Assembly (NCBI RefSeq): GCF_900142195.1
Contig: NZ_FRAB01000014.1
Span: 62,001-126,000, forward strand
Length of the DNA stretch: 64,000 nucleotides
Direction of reading: 5' to 3'
From: Paraburkholderia terricola
GTDB taxonomy: Bacteria > Pseudomonadota > Gammaproteobacteria > Burkholderiales > Burkholderiaceae
Made by a program: the position numbers and the translations under genes. This document shows positions 45,853-56,218 of this stretch, piece by piece (position 1 is the first letter of the stretch; every line of letters begins with the position of its first letter). The notes beneath the pieces were generated by a model. It was given only the letters and a program-made list of their open reading frames with translations. It was not told the origin of the DNA and searched no databases.

Positions 45853-47460
45853 TCATGCGGCCGTGTTGGTCGGCAGCGGCTGATTCACCGGCTGATGCCG
45901 CGGCTGTTGCAGTTCGTGGTGATAGCGCCCGGTGTGCAGCGACGACGGTCCGAGCCGCGCGTACTTGAACATCAGCATGATTTCGATGATGAACAGCACG
46001 GTGTAGAACACCACGAAGCCGGCGATGCTCAGATACAGGTCGCCCGGCGTCAGGCTCGAGGCGGACAGGTGGGTCGGCAGAATGCCGGCGATGGTCCACG
46101 GTTGACGGCCCACTTCGGCGACGATCCAGCCGAATTCAGCCGCGAGCCACGGCAGCGGAATCGCCCAGACGGCCCAGCGCAGGAACCAGCGGCGCTTTTG
46201 CAGCAGCAGCGAGCGCTGCGCGCAGAACCAGAACGCCAGCACGAAAGTGGCGAGGAACAGGATGCCGAGGCCGACCATCAAGCGGAACGAGAAGAACACG
46301 GGCGCGACGGGCGGTATCGTCTTTTTTGCGGCCTGGGCGATCTGCTCCGGCGTGGCGTCGGTCACGTTCGCGGTGAACTGCTTGAGCATCAGACCGTAGC
46401 CGAGGTCTTTCTTGTGCGCGTCGAACTCGGCCTTGGCTTCGTCGGTGGCGTCGCCCAGCTTGAGCTTCTGCAGCGCGGCGTAGGCGAGCATGCCGTTCTT
46501 GATGCGCACTTCGTTCTGCGCCATCAGGTCTTTCAGGCCGACCACCGGTTCGTCGATGGAGCGCGTGGCGATGAGGCCGAGCGCGTACGGAATCCGGATG
46601 GCGTAGTCGGTGCGCTCTTCCTTCTGGTTCGGAAGACCGATGAGCGTGAACGGCGCCGGCGCGGGCGCGGTTTCCCATTCGGACTCGATCGCGGCCAGCT
46701 TCACCTGCTGGACTTCGCCGGTACGGTAGCCGGATTCGTCGCCGAGCACGATCACGCACAACGTCGACGCAAGGCCGAAACCGGCGGCGATGGCGAACGA
46801 ACGCAGCGCGAATTCGGTGTCGCGGCGCTTCAACAGATACCACGACGACACGCCCAGCACGAACATCGACGCCGTCACGTAACCGGCCGAGACCGTGTGC
46901 ACGAACTTCACTTGCGCGACCGGATTGAACAGCACGGAGAAGATGCTGTCGAGTTCCATGCGCATGGTCTGGTAATTGAAGGTGGCGCCGACCGGATTGT
47001 TCATCCAGCCGTTGGCCACCAGAATCCAGAGGGCCGACAGGTTCGAGCCGAGCGCGACGAGGAACGTGACGGTGACGTGCTGCACTTTCGAAAGCCGCGT
47101 CCAGCCGAAGAAGAACAGGCCGACGAAGGTCGACTCCAGGAAGAACGCCATCAGACCTTCAACCGCCAGCGGCACGCCGAAGATGTCGCCGACATAGTGC
47201 GAGTAGTACGACCAGTTGGTGCCGAACTGGAATTCCAGCGTGAGACCGGTCGTGACGCCCATCGCGAAGTTGATGCCGAACAGCTTGCCCCAGAACTGGG
47301 TCATGTCCTTGTAGATCTGCTTGCCGGTCATCACATAGACGGATTCCATGATGACGAGCAGCCACGACAGGCCCAGCGTGAGCGGCACGAACAGAAAGTG
47401 ATAAAGCGCCGTGATGGCGAACTGGAGGCGCGACAGTTCTACGACTTCGCTAACGGGCAT
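45853..47460 (-). CDS. cydA: Cytochrome bd ubiquinol oxidase subunit I
   Basis: A 535-residue quinol oxidase subunit holding the three hemes. Conserved parts are the N-terminal [27 protein letters not shown] with heme ligand histidine, [24 protein letters not shown], the quinol-binding Q-loop beginning [18 protein letters not shown], and the C-terminal [10 protein letters not shown]. The Q-loop is long (about residues 245-375), as in E. coli-type bd-I enzymes. The ATG at 47460 is preferred over a GTG nine bases earlier because that GTG lies inside the AAGGTGAT ribosome site. It overlaps the end of cydP by 11 bases. Confidence 0.97.
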   Translation of the reverse strand: MPVSEVVELSRLQFAITALYHFLFVPLTLGLSWLLVIMESVYVMTGKQIYKDMTQFWGKLFGINFAMGVTTGLTLEFQFGTNWSYYSHYVGDIFGVPLAVEGLMAFFLESTFVGLFFFGWTRLSKVQHVTVTFLVALGSNLSALWILVANGWMNNPVGATFNYQTMRMELDSIFSVLFNPVAQVKFVHTVSAGYVTASMFVLGVSSWYLLKRRDTEFALRSFAIAAGFGLASTLCVIVLGDESGYRTGEVQQVKLAAIESEWETAPAPAPFTLIGLPNQKEERTDYAIRIPYALGLIATRSIDEPVVGLKDLMAQNEVRIKNGMLAYAALQKLKLGDATDEAKAEFDAHKKDLGYGLMLKQFTANVTDATPEQIAQAAKKTIPPVAPVFFSFRLMVGLGILFLATFVLAFWFCAQRSLLLQKRRWFLRWAVWAIPLPWLAAEFGWIVAEVGRQPWTIAGILPTHLSASSLTPGDLYLSIAGFVVFYTVLFIIEIMLMFKYARLGPSSLHTGRYHHELQQPRHQPVNQPLPTNTAA

Positions 47461-47710
47461 GTTGATCACCTTGGGACGGATGCGGGGCAGGCGTTGACAG
47501 CAGCGCCTGCGAAACCTGCTCAGGCGGCAGCCACATGTGCTCCGCCTGGGGATGATTGAAGAACGTGTACTTGAGCACCATCAACAGCGTGAATTTGATG
47601 GCGAGGACGATGGCGATATCCCGCGCCAGCGTCGGACCGCGCACCCACCCGGCGAGCCGTTGACGCAGGCTCGGGCGAGGGCGGTTATTGCGATTGAGGG
47701 CTAGGGTCAT
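47450..47710 (-). CDS. cydP: Putative small cytochrome bd subunit CydP
   Basis: An 86-residue protein with a basic N-terminus (RNNRPRPSLRQRLAGWVRGP), one membrane helix (about 29-47, LARDIAIVLAIKFTLLMVLKYTFF) and a C-terminal segment with HPQAEHMWLPPEQVSQALL. It matches the CydP family placed ahead of cydA in many beta- and gamma-proteobacteria. It overlaps cydA and leads the operon behind the FNR-like site at 47876. Biochemical role is not established. Confidence 0.82.
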   Translation of the reverse strand: MTLALNRNNRPRPSLRQRLAGWVRGPTLARDIAIVLAIKFTLLMVLKYTFFNHPQAEHMWLPPEQVSQALLSTPAPHPSQGDQHAR

Positions 47711-47875
47711 GGGCGGTCGATGGCGACTTCACGCCGGTTGGTCCGGCTGGATCCAGATCGCACGAGCGATCCGGCGAGTGCATCCCGATTTTAGGAGCGG
47801 GACCTTGCGCGCGTGGGTTCCGCGCTGCGGCATCGGGTCGCTGGCGCCACACGGTTGATGCAGTATTGCCAGGGG

Positions 47876-47889
47876 GGTTGAGGTAGGTC
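47876..47889. promoter_or_regulatory. FNR/ANR-type site upstream of cydPABX
   Basis: TTGAG-GTAG-GTCAA is a symmetrical site differing from the FNR consensus TTGAT-N4-ATCAA at one base per half. It lies 166 bases ahead of the cydP start on the transcribed side. Low-oxygen activation of the bd oxidase is therefore likely. No clear -10 box was found. Confidence 0.6.
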
Positions 47890-47977
47890 AAGGAACGCCG
47901 GCCGGCCGGCCGTGGCCCTGAGTCAATGCGCGCACGGCGAAGGAGGCGGGGCTTCGACGCTTCGACGCCTGGACGGA

Positions 47978-48012
47978 AAAAAGCCCCGCCGTCTTGCGAG
48001 GGCGGGGCTTTG
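47978..48012 (-). terminator. Intrinsic terminator of rpoH
   Basis: On the minus strand AAAGCCCCGCC, a ten-base loop, GGCGGGGCTTT and a run of T residues. It lies 55 bases past the rpoH stop. Confidence 0.88.
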
Positions 48013-48066
48013 CGGCCGGCTGGTCAGCGTGCGTCGCGCGAACCGGTTTGCTGAGTTTTTCAGACC

Positions 48067-49002
<936 letters not shown>

Positions 49003-49063
49003 GTAAAAAACTCCTTTGGAATCAGGTAACAGCGTATTCAGGTGACGACTCCAGCGTTGGATG

Positions 49064-49090
49064 TTAGCACTCTGATTTCCTGAGTGCTAA
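49064..49090. promoter_or_regulatory. CIRCE element (HrcA operator) of rpoH
   Basis: TTAGCACTC-N9-GAGTGCTAA, an exact match to the CIRCE consensus with the correct nine-base spacer. It lies 62 bases upstream of the rpoH start codon and overlaps the -10 box of the predicted promoter, so HrcA would block transcription until heat inactivates it. Confidence 0.95.
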
Positions 49091-49116
49091 TACTTAGAAG
49101 CGGTAGGGGCATCCAA
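49087..49116 (-). promoter_or_regulatory. Sigma-70-like promoter of rpoH
   Basis: On the minus strand TTGGAT (49111-49116), an 18-base spacer and TATTAG (49087-49092). The -10 box is inside the CIRCE repeat. Confidence 0.5.
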
Positions 49117-49320
49117 GTTCCGTCATTTTCTATTGAAGTTCACTTCCTGATAGCCATCATACGCCGCTTCCGCTTGCCCTGTGTGGGCCGTAGAACTTAC
49201 CGGGCCATCCTATTCCGCGATCATAAATGAACGATATTTGCCGTTTTAGAAGTGACTAATTGCGAAAAATAAGATTTCTTCATACGATCCGCCTGATCGT
49301 GATTGAATTTAGAATAGGCA

Positions 49321-49335
49321 AATCTGTTACAGATT
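49321..49335. promoter_or_regulatory. Short palindrome ahead of the pagL-like gene
   Basis: AATCTG-TTA-CAGATT, 30 bases before the start codon. It may be an operator; no regulator can be named. Confidence 0.3.
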
Positions 49336-49364
49336 GTTCAACGTTCGGCGAGCTCGGGTGTTAG

Positions 49365-49928
49365 ATGAACAACAAAAAGAAGGCTTGGCGTGTTCTGGCG
49401 CTGAAAAGCGCGTCGGCAGCGGTACTGCTGGGTGCATCCGGACTGGCCGCGGCCGATCAGTTCGGTTTGCAGGTCGCCGGCGGCGTGGGCGATCATCATG
49501 TGAAAAAGCTCGACCTCGGCGTGGTCTGGGATCCGAACCTCACCTGGTGGCAAATCGGTGACTGGCATTTCACGCTGATCGGCGAGGCGCACATGGCTTG
49601 GTGGCACACCAACGAAGGCAACGTGCACGACAACATCGGCGAGATCGGCGTGACGCCGATGATTCGCTTCATCAAGGCATCCGGGTCGATCCGTCCTTTC
49701 ATCGAAGTGGGCGCCGGCGTGCGGCTCCTGTCGAGTCCGCGAATTTCCTCCGACTTCACGCTCGGCTCGGCGTTCCAGTTCGCCGACGTCGCGGGCGTGG
49801 GCGTGCAGTTCGGCCATCGCCAGCAGTATCAGGCGGGCTACCGCTTCCAGCATATTTCCAACGGCGGTATCAAAGAGCCGAATCCTGGTATAAATTTCAG
49901 CCAGCTATATTTGCAATATAACTTCTGA
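49365..49928 (+). CDS. PagL-like lipid A 3-O-deacylase (acyloxyacyl hydrolase family)
   Basis: A 187-residue outer-membrane beta-barrel with a signal peptide (MNNKKKAWRVL...AAA) and alternating hydrophobic strands ending in YNF, a C-terminal aromatic sorting residue. The PagL active-site block is RFQHISNGGIKEPNPGINF, with His163, Ser165 and Asn166 matching the catalytic His-x-Ser-Asn. Holding the spacing of the Pseudomonas enzyme, the third triad position falls at Asn177 rather than Glu. It would remove a 3-linked acyl chain from lipid A. The gap upstream holds rpoH's CIRCE site and a small palindrome at 49321. Confidence 0.85.
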   Translation: MNNKKKAWRVLALKSASAAVLLGASGLAAADQFGLQVAGGVGDHHVKKLDLGVVWDPNLTWWQIGDWHFTLIGEAHMAWWHTNEGNVHDNIGEIGVTPMIRFIKASGSIRPFIEVGAGVRLLSSPRISSDFTLGSAFQFADVAGVGVQFGHRQQYQAGYRFQHISNGGIKEPNPGINFSQLYLQYNF

Positions 49929-49970
49929 CGACCGTGGCCATGTTCGGCTCACCGGTGCGAGGGCTGAGCA

Positions 49971-50354
49971 ATGGCGGCAAAGATAATCGAAGCGATTCGC
50001 GGGCTCGAGCGAGAGCGCTTTCGTGCGATGGTCGACGGCGACGGGCAATCGCTCGACACACTGCTCGCGGACAACGTGAGCTATGTCCATACCAACGGCA
50101 AACGCGAGACGAAGCGGCAGTTCATCGACGGGATTACCGGCGGCCGCCGCCGTTATCGGCAGATCGAGGTGCAGTCGCAAGACGTGTTGCCGGTGGGACG
50201 CGAGACCTGCGTCGTCACGGGGCGCGCGCTGATCGAGATGGAGGCGAATAACGGCGCACTCCTGTTCCCCATCGCGTACACCGCGATTCATACGCACGAA
50301 GCCGGGCAATGGCGGCTGATTGCGTGGCAAGCCACCCGTTGCGCGATCGAGTGA
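49971..50354 (+). CDS. NTF2-like (DUF4440/SnoaL-type) protein
   Basis: A 127-residue protein with the cone-shaped alpha+beta NTF2 fold: an N-terminal helix IRGLERERFRAMVDGDGQSLDTLLADNVSYVHTNGKRETKRQFIDGI, then strands including VVTGRALIEM and a C-terminal HTHEAGQWRLIAWQATR. Members include small hydrolases and isomerases, but many only bind ligands. It follows the pagL-like gene by 42 bases, so the two may be co-transcribed. Substrate unknown. Confidence 0.82.
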   Translation: MAAKIIEAIRGLERERFRAMVDGDGQSLDTLLADNVSYVHTNGKRETKRQFIDGITGGRRRYRQIEVQSQDVLPVGRETCVVTGRALIEMEANNGALLFPIAYTAIHTHEAGQWRLIAWQATRCAIE

Positions 50355-50530
50355 GCCTGCCGGTTGGCGCTTGAGCGGCGTCGAGCCGTCATGCGCCGGT
50401 CGTCCACGCCGCAGCCAGATTGCCCTATCACTCGCATGGCGATGCAGCGACAGCCCGATGCTGTCGCGTCAGGCGAGATTGCGGTCCATCCCTTGCAGCA
50501 AGCGCAATCACCGCGCTCGCGCAGCGTCCT

Positions 50531-51502
50531 TCACGCCTGCGTCTTCGCGACGTCCACGATCAGTTCGACCTGTCGCTCGATCGCGCTCGGCACGGGCGCC
50601 TCGCCGCGCAGCACGGCGCCGATCCACGCCGCCGTGGTGGGTGCGTCGCGCGCTTCGGGCAACGCCACTTCCGGCGCGTCCGGCGACGAGCGCTCATGCG
50701 GCACGCGCGTTTCGCAGATGCCGTCGTGCAGCCAGTCGACCTGCACCTGGCGCCGCGTGTCGGCTACCGCTTCGCCCTCGGTGCCGCGCGCCAGCAAGGC
50801 GCCGCCGGCCGCCGCGTCCGCATGCGTGTTGAACAACTGCGTGAGACTGTCCCGATACGGCGGATGCGTGTAGTTCACGAGCCGCAGGCCGGCCGGCGCA
50901 AACGGCTGGAGAATCTTCACGAGCGTATGCGTCGAATTACGCACGCCCATGCGCCGGCGTAGCGCGAGCAGGCGCGCGAGTTTCGGCGCGAGCACGTCGA
51001 TCGGCGCGAACGCTAGACGGCGCTCGGCGAGACCGTCTTCGATCTCGGCGTGCGAGCGCGCGTGCGGAATCTGCAAATGCGTGAAGATTTCAGCGCTCGT
51101 CACGCGCCCCGGATCTTCGGTCACGCCGTGCACCAGCACCGGCACGCCTTCACGCGCGAGCAGCAGGGCGAGCAGCGGCACGAGGTTCGGCTGTTTGCGC
51201 GCGCCGTTGTACGTGGGGATCGAGACGGGCCGGAAGGCGCCGTGCGGCACATGAACCGGTTCGAACGACGCATGGGCGCCGGCCAGCATCGCGGCGAGTT
51301 CGTCGGCGGTTTCACCCTTCACGCGATAGGCGAGCAGCACCGCGCCGAGTTCGAGCTCGGCGACGCGGCCGTCGAGCATGGCGGTGTAGAGCGCGCGCGT
51401 GTCTTCGGCGGTGAGCGCGCGGGCGCCGTTCGGGCCGCGGCCGATTTCCTTGATGAAGCGGGCGCAAGGGAAGGGATTGGCAGTGTCGGCGGAATCAGTC
51501 AT
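50531..51502 (-). CDS. ybiB: YbiB-type TrpD-like DNA-binding protein
   Basis: A 323-residue protein with the anthranilate phosphoribosyltransferase fold: an N-terminal helical bundle ([44 protein letters not shown]) and a C-terminal alpha/beta domain with [22 protein letters not shown]. The PRPP glycine motif of TrpD is degenerate, as in YbiB, a LexA-regulated E. coli protein that binds nucleic acids. The start at 51502 matches the family. Stands alone on the minus strand. Confidence 0.85.
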   Translation of the reverse strand: MTDSADTANPFPCARFIKEIGRGPNGARALTAEDTRALYTAMLDGRVAELELGAVLLAYRVKGETADELAAMLAGAHASFEPVHVPHGAFRPVSIPTYNGARKQPNLVPLLALLLAREGVPVLVHGVTEDPGRVTSAEIFTHLQIPHARSHAEIEDGLAERRLAFAPIDVLAPKLARLLALRRRMGVRNSTHTLVKILQPFAPAGLRLVNYTHPPYRDSLTQLFNTHADAAAGGALLARGTEGEAVADTRRQVQVDWLHDGICETRVPHERSSPDAPEVALPEARDAPTTAAWIGAVLRGEAPVPSAIERQVELIVDVAKTQA

Positions 51503-51716
51503 CGGGACAGTGGAACGGTGTGGCGGTGCCGCCCTGAAGCGGTGGCCACGGTATTCAAGGGACGCTATTGGGTGTGAGTATCGCATCTATGGCAAACCGG
51601 CGAGACGATTCGCCTGGCGCGCCCTGTCCATCCGCCGCGCGCCGCACTTTGCCGCGCGTTACACTCGATGTTTTTCTCGCCGCGCTGGCGGCACAATCGA
51701 AGAAACGGAGAACGGG

Positions 51717-52415
51717 ATGAGTTACGTATTCGCACCCGCACCGGTGGTCGCGGTGCCAGTTGTCGGGTCCGGCGAGCAGTTCGCGGTGCGTCGCATCTAC
51801 TGCGTGGGCCGCAACTACGAGGCGCATGCGCGCGAGATGGGACACGATCCCGACCGCGAGCCGCCGTTCTTCTTCGCCAAGCCCGCCGACGCTGTGCTGT
51901 ACGTCGCGCCCGGTGCCACCGGCGAATTTCCTTACCCGTCGCAATCGAAAAACGTCCACTTCGAGATGGAACTGGTCGCGGCGATCGGCAAGGGCGGCAA
52001 GAACATTCCGGCTGAAAGCGCGCTCGATCACGTCTACGGTTACGCGCTCGGTCTCGACATGACGCGCCGCGATCTGCAGGCGGAAGCGAAGAAGCTCGGC
52101 CGTCCGTGGGACACCGCGAAGGGCTTCGATCATTCGGCGCCGCTCGGGCCGATTCATCCGGCGGCGACGGTCGGCCATTTCGGCACGGGCGCGATCTGGT
52201 TGTCGGTGAACGGCGAGGAAAAACAGCGCTCGGACGTGTCGCAACTGATCTGGTCGGTGGGCGAGACGATCGCTTATCTGTCGATGCTGTTCGAGTTGCA
52301 ACCCGGCGATCTGATTTTCACGGGCACGCCGGAAGGCGTCGGCGCGGTGGTGCCGGGCGATCTGATGAAGGGCGGCGTGGACGGGCTGGGAGAGTTCAGC
52401 GTGCGCGTGGTCTGA
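51717..52415 (+). CDS. Fumarylacetoacetate hydrolase family protein
   Basis: A 232-residue FAH-fold hydrolase with metal ligands in [16 protein letters not shown] (Glu-x-Glu) and in [40 protein letters not shown]-like and [15 protein letters not shown] motifs are typical of acylpyruvate hydrolases. With the adjacent maleylacetoacetate isomerase it may cleave fumarylpyruvate or fumarylacetoacetate in aromatic (gentisate or homogentisate) degradation. The ATG at 51717 begins the conserved fold. Confidence 0.9.
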   Translation: MSYVFAPAPVVAVPVVGSGEQFAVRRIYCVGRNYEAHAREMGHDPDREPPFFFAKPADAVLYVAPGATGEFPYPSQSKNVHFEMELVAAIGKGGKNIPAESALDHVYGYALGLDMTRRDLQAEAKKLGRPWDTAKGFDHSAPLGPIHPAATVGHFGTGAIWLSVNGEEKQRSDVSQLIWSVGETIAYLSMLFELQPGDLIFTGTPEGVGAVVPGDLMKGGVDGLGEFSVRVV

Positions 52416-52442
52416 CAGCCGGTTGGAGGAGGAGACAACAAC

Positions 52443-53087
52443 ATGAAGCTCTACAGCTATTTCCGCAGCTCGGCGTCGTATCGCGTGCGCATCGCGCTGA
52501 ACGTGAAGAACCTGCCGTACGACTACGTGCCGGTGCACCTCGTGCGCGACGGCGGCGAACAGTTGAAACCCGACTACCGCAAGTTGAATGTCGACGGCAT
52601 CGTGCCCACGTTCGTCGACGGCAACGAGGTGATGCCGCAGTCGCTCGCGATCATCGAGTATCTGGAGGAAACGCATCCCGAGCCGCCGCTGCTGCCCAGG
52701 ACGCCGGCCGATCGCGCGTATGTGCGTTCGGTGGCGTTGCAGGTTGCGTGCGAGATTCATCCGCTGAACAATCTGCGGGTGCTGAAGTATCTGAAGCACA
52801 CGTTGTGTGTCGACGACGACGCGAAGGACGCGTGGTACCGGCATTGGGTGGAAGCGGGCTTTGCGACGCTGGAAACGCATCTGGCCGGCAGTTCACGCAC
52901 CGGAAAACTGTGTTTCGGCGATACGCCCACGCTCGCCGACGCCTGTCTGATTCCCCAGGTATTCAACGCGCAGCGCTTCAAGGTCGACACGGGCAAGTTT
53001 CCGACGATCCAACGCATCTACGATCACGCGATGCAACTCGACGCGTTTGCTCGCGCGGCGCCAGGCGCCCAGCCTGACGCTGAGTGA
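52443..53087 (+). CDS. maiA: Maleylacetoacetate (or maleylpyruvate) isomerase, GST zeta class
   Basis: A 214-residue glutathione-transferase fold enzyme. The N-terminal thioredoxin-like domain carries the zeta-class signature YFRSSASYRVRIALN and the cis-proline region GIVPTFVDG; the helical domain contains EIHPLNNLRVLKYL. It isomerises cis to trans dienoates using glutathione. GGAGGAGGAG precedes the ATG, 27 bases after the FAH gene, so the two are an operon. The alternative substrate maleylpyruvate cannot be excluded. Confidence 0.92.
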   Translation: MKLYSYFRSSASYRVRIALNVKNLPYDYVPVHLVRDGGEQLKPDYRKLNVDGIVPTFVDGNEVMPQSLAIIEYLEETHPEPPLLPRTPADRAYVRSVALQVACEIHPLNNLRVLKYLKHTLCVDDDAKDAWYRHWVEAGFATLETHLAGSSRTGKLCFGDTPTLADACLIPQVFNAQRFKVDTGKFPTIQRIYDHAMQLDAFARAAPGAQPDAE

Positions 53088-53109
53088 TCGGATTCGCGGC
53101 TGAATGAGG

Positions 53110-53143
53110 AAGGGCGCTCGTCAGTTGACGGAGCGCCCTTTCT
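53110..53143. terminator. Bidirectional terminator between maiA and ftsY
   Basis: AAGGGCGCTC and GAGCGCCCTT, with an inner CGTCA-GT-TGACG stem in the loop and one bulge, followed by TTT. Convergent genes lie on both sides. Confidence 0.8.
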
Positions 53144-53176
53144 GCTTGTTCAGCCGCGAATGCCGGGTGGCCGTAT

Positions 53177-54340
53177 TCAACCGCCCAGCAACGCGTCCGA
53201 AAACTCTTCCGCGTTGAACGGCTGCAGATCCTCCACCTTCTCGCCGACGCCGATGAAGTACACCGGAATCGGACGCTGCCGCGCGATCGCCGCGAGAATG
53301 CCGCCCTTCGCGGTGCCGTCGAGCTTGGTGACGATCAGGCCCGTGAGGCCGAGCGCGTCGTCGAAGGCTTTGACTTGCGCGAGCGCGTTCTGGCCGGTGT
53401 TCGCGTCGATCACCAGCAGCACCTCGTGCGGCGCGCCGTCTTGCGCCTTGCCGATCACGCGCTTCACCTTGCGCAGTTCTTCCATCAGATGCAACTGGGT
53501 CGGCAGACGGCCGGCCGTGTCCGCCATCATCACGTCGATCTTGCGCGCGCGTGCGGCGCCGACCGCGTCGAAGATCACCGCCGCCGGGTCGCCGCTTTCC
53601 TGCGACATCACCGTGACGTTGTTGCGCTGGCCCCAGATGGCCAACTGCTCGCGCGCCGCGGCGCGGAACGTGTCGCCCGCGGCCAGCAGCACCGATTGGT
53701 CGAAGCTCTGCAGATGCTTCGCGAGCTTGCCGATGCTGGTGGTCTTGCCCGCCCCGTTGACGCCGGCGATCATCATGACGAGCGGCTGCGCTCGGCCTAG
53801 CATCAACGATTTTTCCAGCGGCTTGAGCAGGTCGACGAGCAGCGTGCGCAGCGCCGTTTTCACCTGCTGAGGATCGGAGAGACGTTCGGTGCGGACTTTC
53901 TCGCGCAGCGCCTCGAGCAGGAATTCGGTGGCCTCGACGCCCGCGTCCGACATCAGCAGCGCGGTTTCGAGCTCCTCGTACAAATCCTCGTCGATCCTGG
54001 TGCCGACGAAGATGCCGGTCAGGTTCGAACTGGTCTTCGACAAGCCTGTCTTCAGGCGGTTGAGCCACGAGCGCCTCGCGCCCGCATCCTGCACCGGCGG
54101 CGGGACGATCTCGACGGTTTCCAGTTCGGGCTCTTCCGGCTCGGGTTCCGGTTCGTTTATGGACGAAGCGCCCGGTGACTGAATATCGACGCTGACCGGC
54201 GCTGCCGGACGCGGCGTAGCGGGGGCCACCGGGGGCTCCTCGGCGTGTTCGGGCGCCAAGGTCTCCGGCGCCGTTTGCGATTCTGCCGGCGTGTTATCGG
54301 ACTCTTTCGAACCCTTGAATCGTTTGAAAAAGCTGAACAT
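53177..54340 (-). CDS. ftsY: Signal recognition particle receptor FtsY
   Basis: A 387-residue SRP-receptor GTPase. A short membrane-seeking N-terminus (MFSFFKRFKGSKE) and an acidic Pro/Glu-rich A domain (about 15-95) precede the NG domain. G-motifs are GVNGAGKTTSIGKLA, DTAGRLPTQ and TKLDGTAKGG; the C-terminal GVGEKVEDLQPFNAEEFSDALL is also typical. It docks SRP-ribosome complexes to the translocon. The start at 54340 removes an unlikely upstream extension. It is divergent from rsmD. Confidence 0.97.
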   Translation of the reverse strand: MFSFFKRFKGSKESDNTPAESQTAPETLAPEHAEEPPVAPATPRPAAPVSVDIQSPGASSINEPEPEPEEPELETVEIVPPPVQDAGARRSWLNRLKTGLSKTSSNLTGIFVGTRIDEDLYEELETALLMSDAGVEATEFLLEALREKVRTERLSDPQQVKTALRTLLVDLLKPLEKSLMLGRAQPLVMMIAGVNGAGKTTSIGKLAKHLQSFDQSVLLAAGDTFRAAAREQLAIWGQRNNVTVMSQESGDPAAVIFDAVGAARARKIDVMMADTAGRLPTQLHLMEELRKVKRVIGKAQDGAPHEVLLVIDANTGQNALAQVKAFDDALGLTGLIVTKLDGTAKGGILAAIARQRPIPVYFIGVGEKVEDLQPFNAEEFSDALLGG

Positions 54341-54577
54341 GATCTGGCGTGGTGAGAGCGCGCGCCGATGCGCGCAGCCGGCAATGACCGGCAAGCGGCA
54401 GGCAGCGTTGCGATGCGGGATGCAAGGCGCTGGAAGCCGCACATTTTATCAGGCGCGCCGCCCGCCGTCGTATCGGCCGAACGGCCAGGGTGGACGCCGA
54501 TAGCCCCTGTGGTAACGTTGCCGCTCCAGCCCGTGCGCCTCGACGTCGGGCGCTTTCATTACGCAATCGAAACCTGC

Positions 54578-55192
54578 ATGCCTCGTTCCGCACCTTCACG
54601 CGCCCACGGCGCTTCATCCAAAGGCGGCAAGCCGCACGCCATTCGCATCATCGGCGGCGACTGGAAACGCACGCCGCTGCCCGTGCTCGACCTCGACGGG
54701 CTGCGCCCCACGCCCGACCGTGTGCGCGAGACGCTGTTCAACTGGCTCGGCCAGCGTCTGGACGGTCAGCGTTGCCTCGATCTGTTCGCCGGCAGCGGCG
54801 CGCTGGGCTTCGAGGCGGCTTCGCGCGGCGCTGCGCGCGTGCTGATGGTGGAGCGTAACGCGCGAGCCGCCGGTCAGTTGCGCGCCAACCAGGAACGGCT
54901 CGCGGCGCGCACAATCGAAATCGCCGAGGCGGACGGCTTGCGCCTTGCCGCGAGTCTCGCGCCCGGATCGTTCGACGTGGTGTTTCTCGATCCGCCATTC
55001 GGCGACGATCTGCTCGACAAGGCGCTCGCGCTGGCCGTACCGCTGGTGAGCGCCGAAGGCTTTCTGTATGTGGAAGCGGGTGCCGCCCTCGAACTGGCTG
55101 GAAACGAGACGCTTGCAGGTTGGGACATCATTCGGCACGGCAAGGCGGGTGCTGTCCACTTTCATTTGCTGCAGCGCGAAAATAAGGAATAA
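54578..55192 (+). CDS. rsmD: 16S rRNA (guanine(966)-N2)-methyltransferase
   Basis: A 204-residue methyltransferase. It shows IRIIGGDWKRTPLPVLDLDGLRPTPDRVRETLFNWL, the SAM motif CLDLFAGSGALGFEAASRGA and the catalytic FLDPPFGDD. It methylates G966 of 16S rRNA. The first 20 residues before HAIRIIGG are poorly conserved, so the start could be later than 54578. It leads to coaD after 112 bases. Confidence 0.95.
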   Translation: MPRSAPSRAHGASSKGGKPHAIRIIGGDWKRTPLPVLDLDGLRPTPDRVRETLFNWLGQRLDGQRCLDLFAGSGALGFEAASRGAARVLMVERNARAAGQLRANQERLAARTIEIAEADGLRLAASLAPGSFDVVFLDPPFGDDLLDKALALAVPLVSAEGFLYVEAGAALELAGNETLAGWDIIRHGKAGAVHFHLLQRENKE

Positions 55193-55304
55193 TGCGCGTT
55201 CGATAACAAGCGCCGGGCGGTTTATCGTCACGCGCGCGGCCGGTGCCAAATGCGTCGCGTGGACGCTTTGACGTGCCCATTTGTCTGAAGAGAGGAGAAG
55301 TCTC

Positions 55305-55820
55305 ATGGTAGTCGCCGTGTACCCGGGCACGTTTGACCCGCTGACGCGCGGTCACGAAGACCTCGTTCGGCGCGCGTCGAGCATTTTCGACACGCTGGTG
55401 GTGGGCGTTGCAGACAGCCGCAACAAGAAGCCTTTTTTCACGCTCGAGGAGCGCCTCGACATCGCGCACGAAGTGCTCGGGCACTACCCGAACGTCCAGG
55501 TAATGAGCTTTAAGGGCTTGCTGAAAGACTTCGTTCGCAGCAACAACGCACGTGTGATCGTGCGGGGCCTGCGCGCCGTGTCGGACTTCGAATACGAGTT
55601 CCAGATGGCCGGCATGAATCGCTATCTGCTGCCCGACGTCGAAACCATGTTCATGACGCCGTCGGATCAGTATCAGTTCATCTCCGGCACCATCGTGCGT
55701 GAAATCGCGCAATTGGGCGGCGACGTCAGCAAGTTTGTGTTTCCCTCGGTCGAAAAATGGCTGACGGAGAAGGTTGCCGCGCTGGACCCGGACGGCGGCA
55801 CTTCGGCGGCGCAACCGTAA
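55305..55820 (+). CDS. coaD: Phosphopantetheine adenylyltransferase
   Basis: A 171-residue enzyme for the fourth step of coenzyme A synthesis. The nucleotidyltransferase motif is [46 protein letters not shown] and the [17 protein letters not shown] signature are intact. AGAGGAG lies before the ATG at 55305, which is preferred to an in-frame start 24 bases earlier. It lies between rsmD and a ferredoxin gene. Confidence 0.97.
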   Translation: MVVAVYPGTFDPLTRGHEDLVRRASSIFDTLVVGVADSRNKKPFFTLEERLDIAHEVLGHYPNVQVMSFKGLLKDFVRSNNARVIVRGLRAVSDFEYEFQMAGMNRYLLPDVETMFMTPSDQYQFISGTIVREIAQLGGDVSKFVFPSVEKWLTEKVAALDPDGGTSAAQP

Positions 55821-55870
55821 CCGGCGTAAACTGTCGGCTTGACGGATTAAGCCGGTTTCAGCCGGCGTGA

Positions 55871-56140
<270 letters not shown>

Positions 56141-56218
56141 GAGTTGAATGAACGGCCAGGTGCCAGCCTCGCCGTTTTCCCTTTTGCGGCAACGTTTTCC
56201 GCTGCGCGCGCCGCCGGT

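Noticed and set aside
47892-47906. GCCGGCCGGCC tandem near the cyd promoter
   Set aside because: A short GC palindrome run typical of this genome composition; no regulatory pattern attached.
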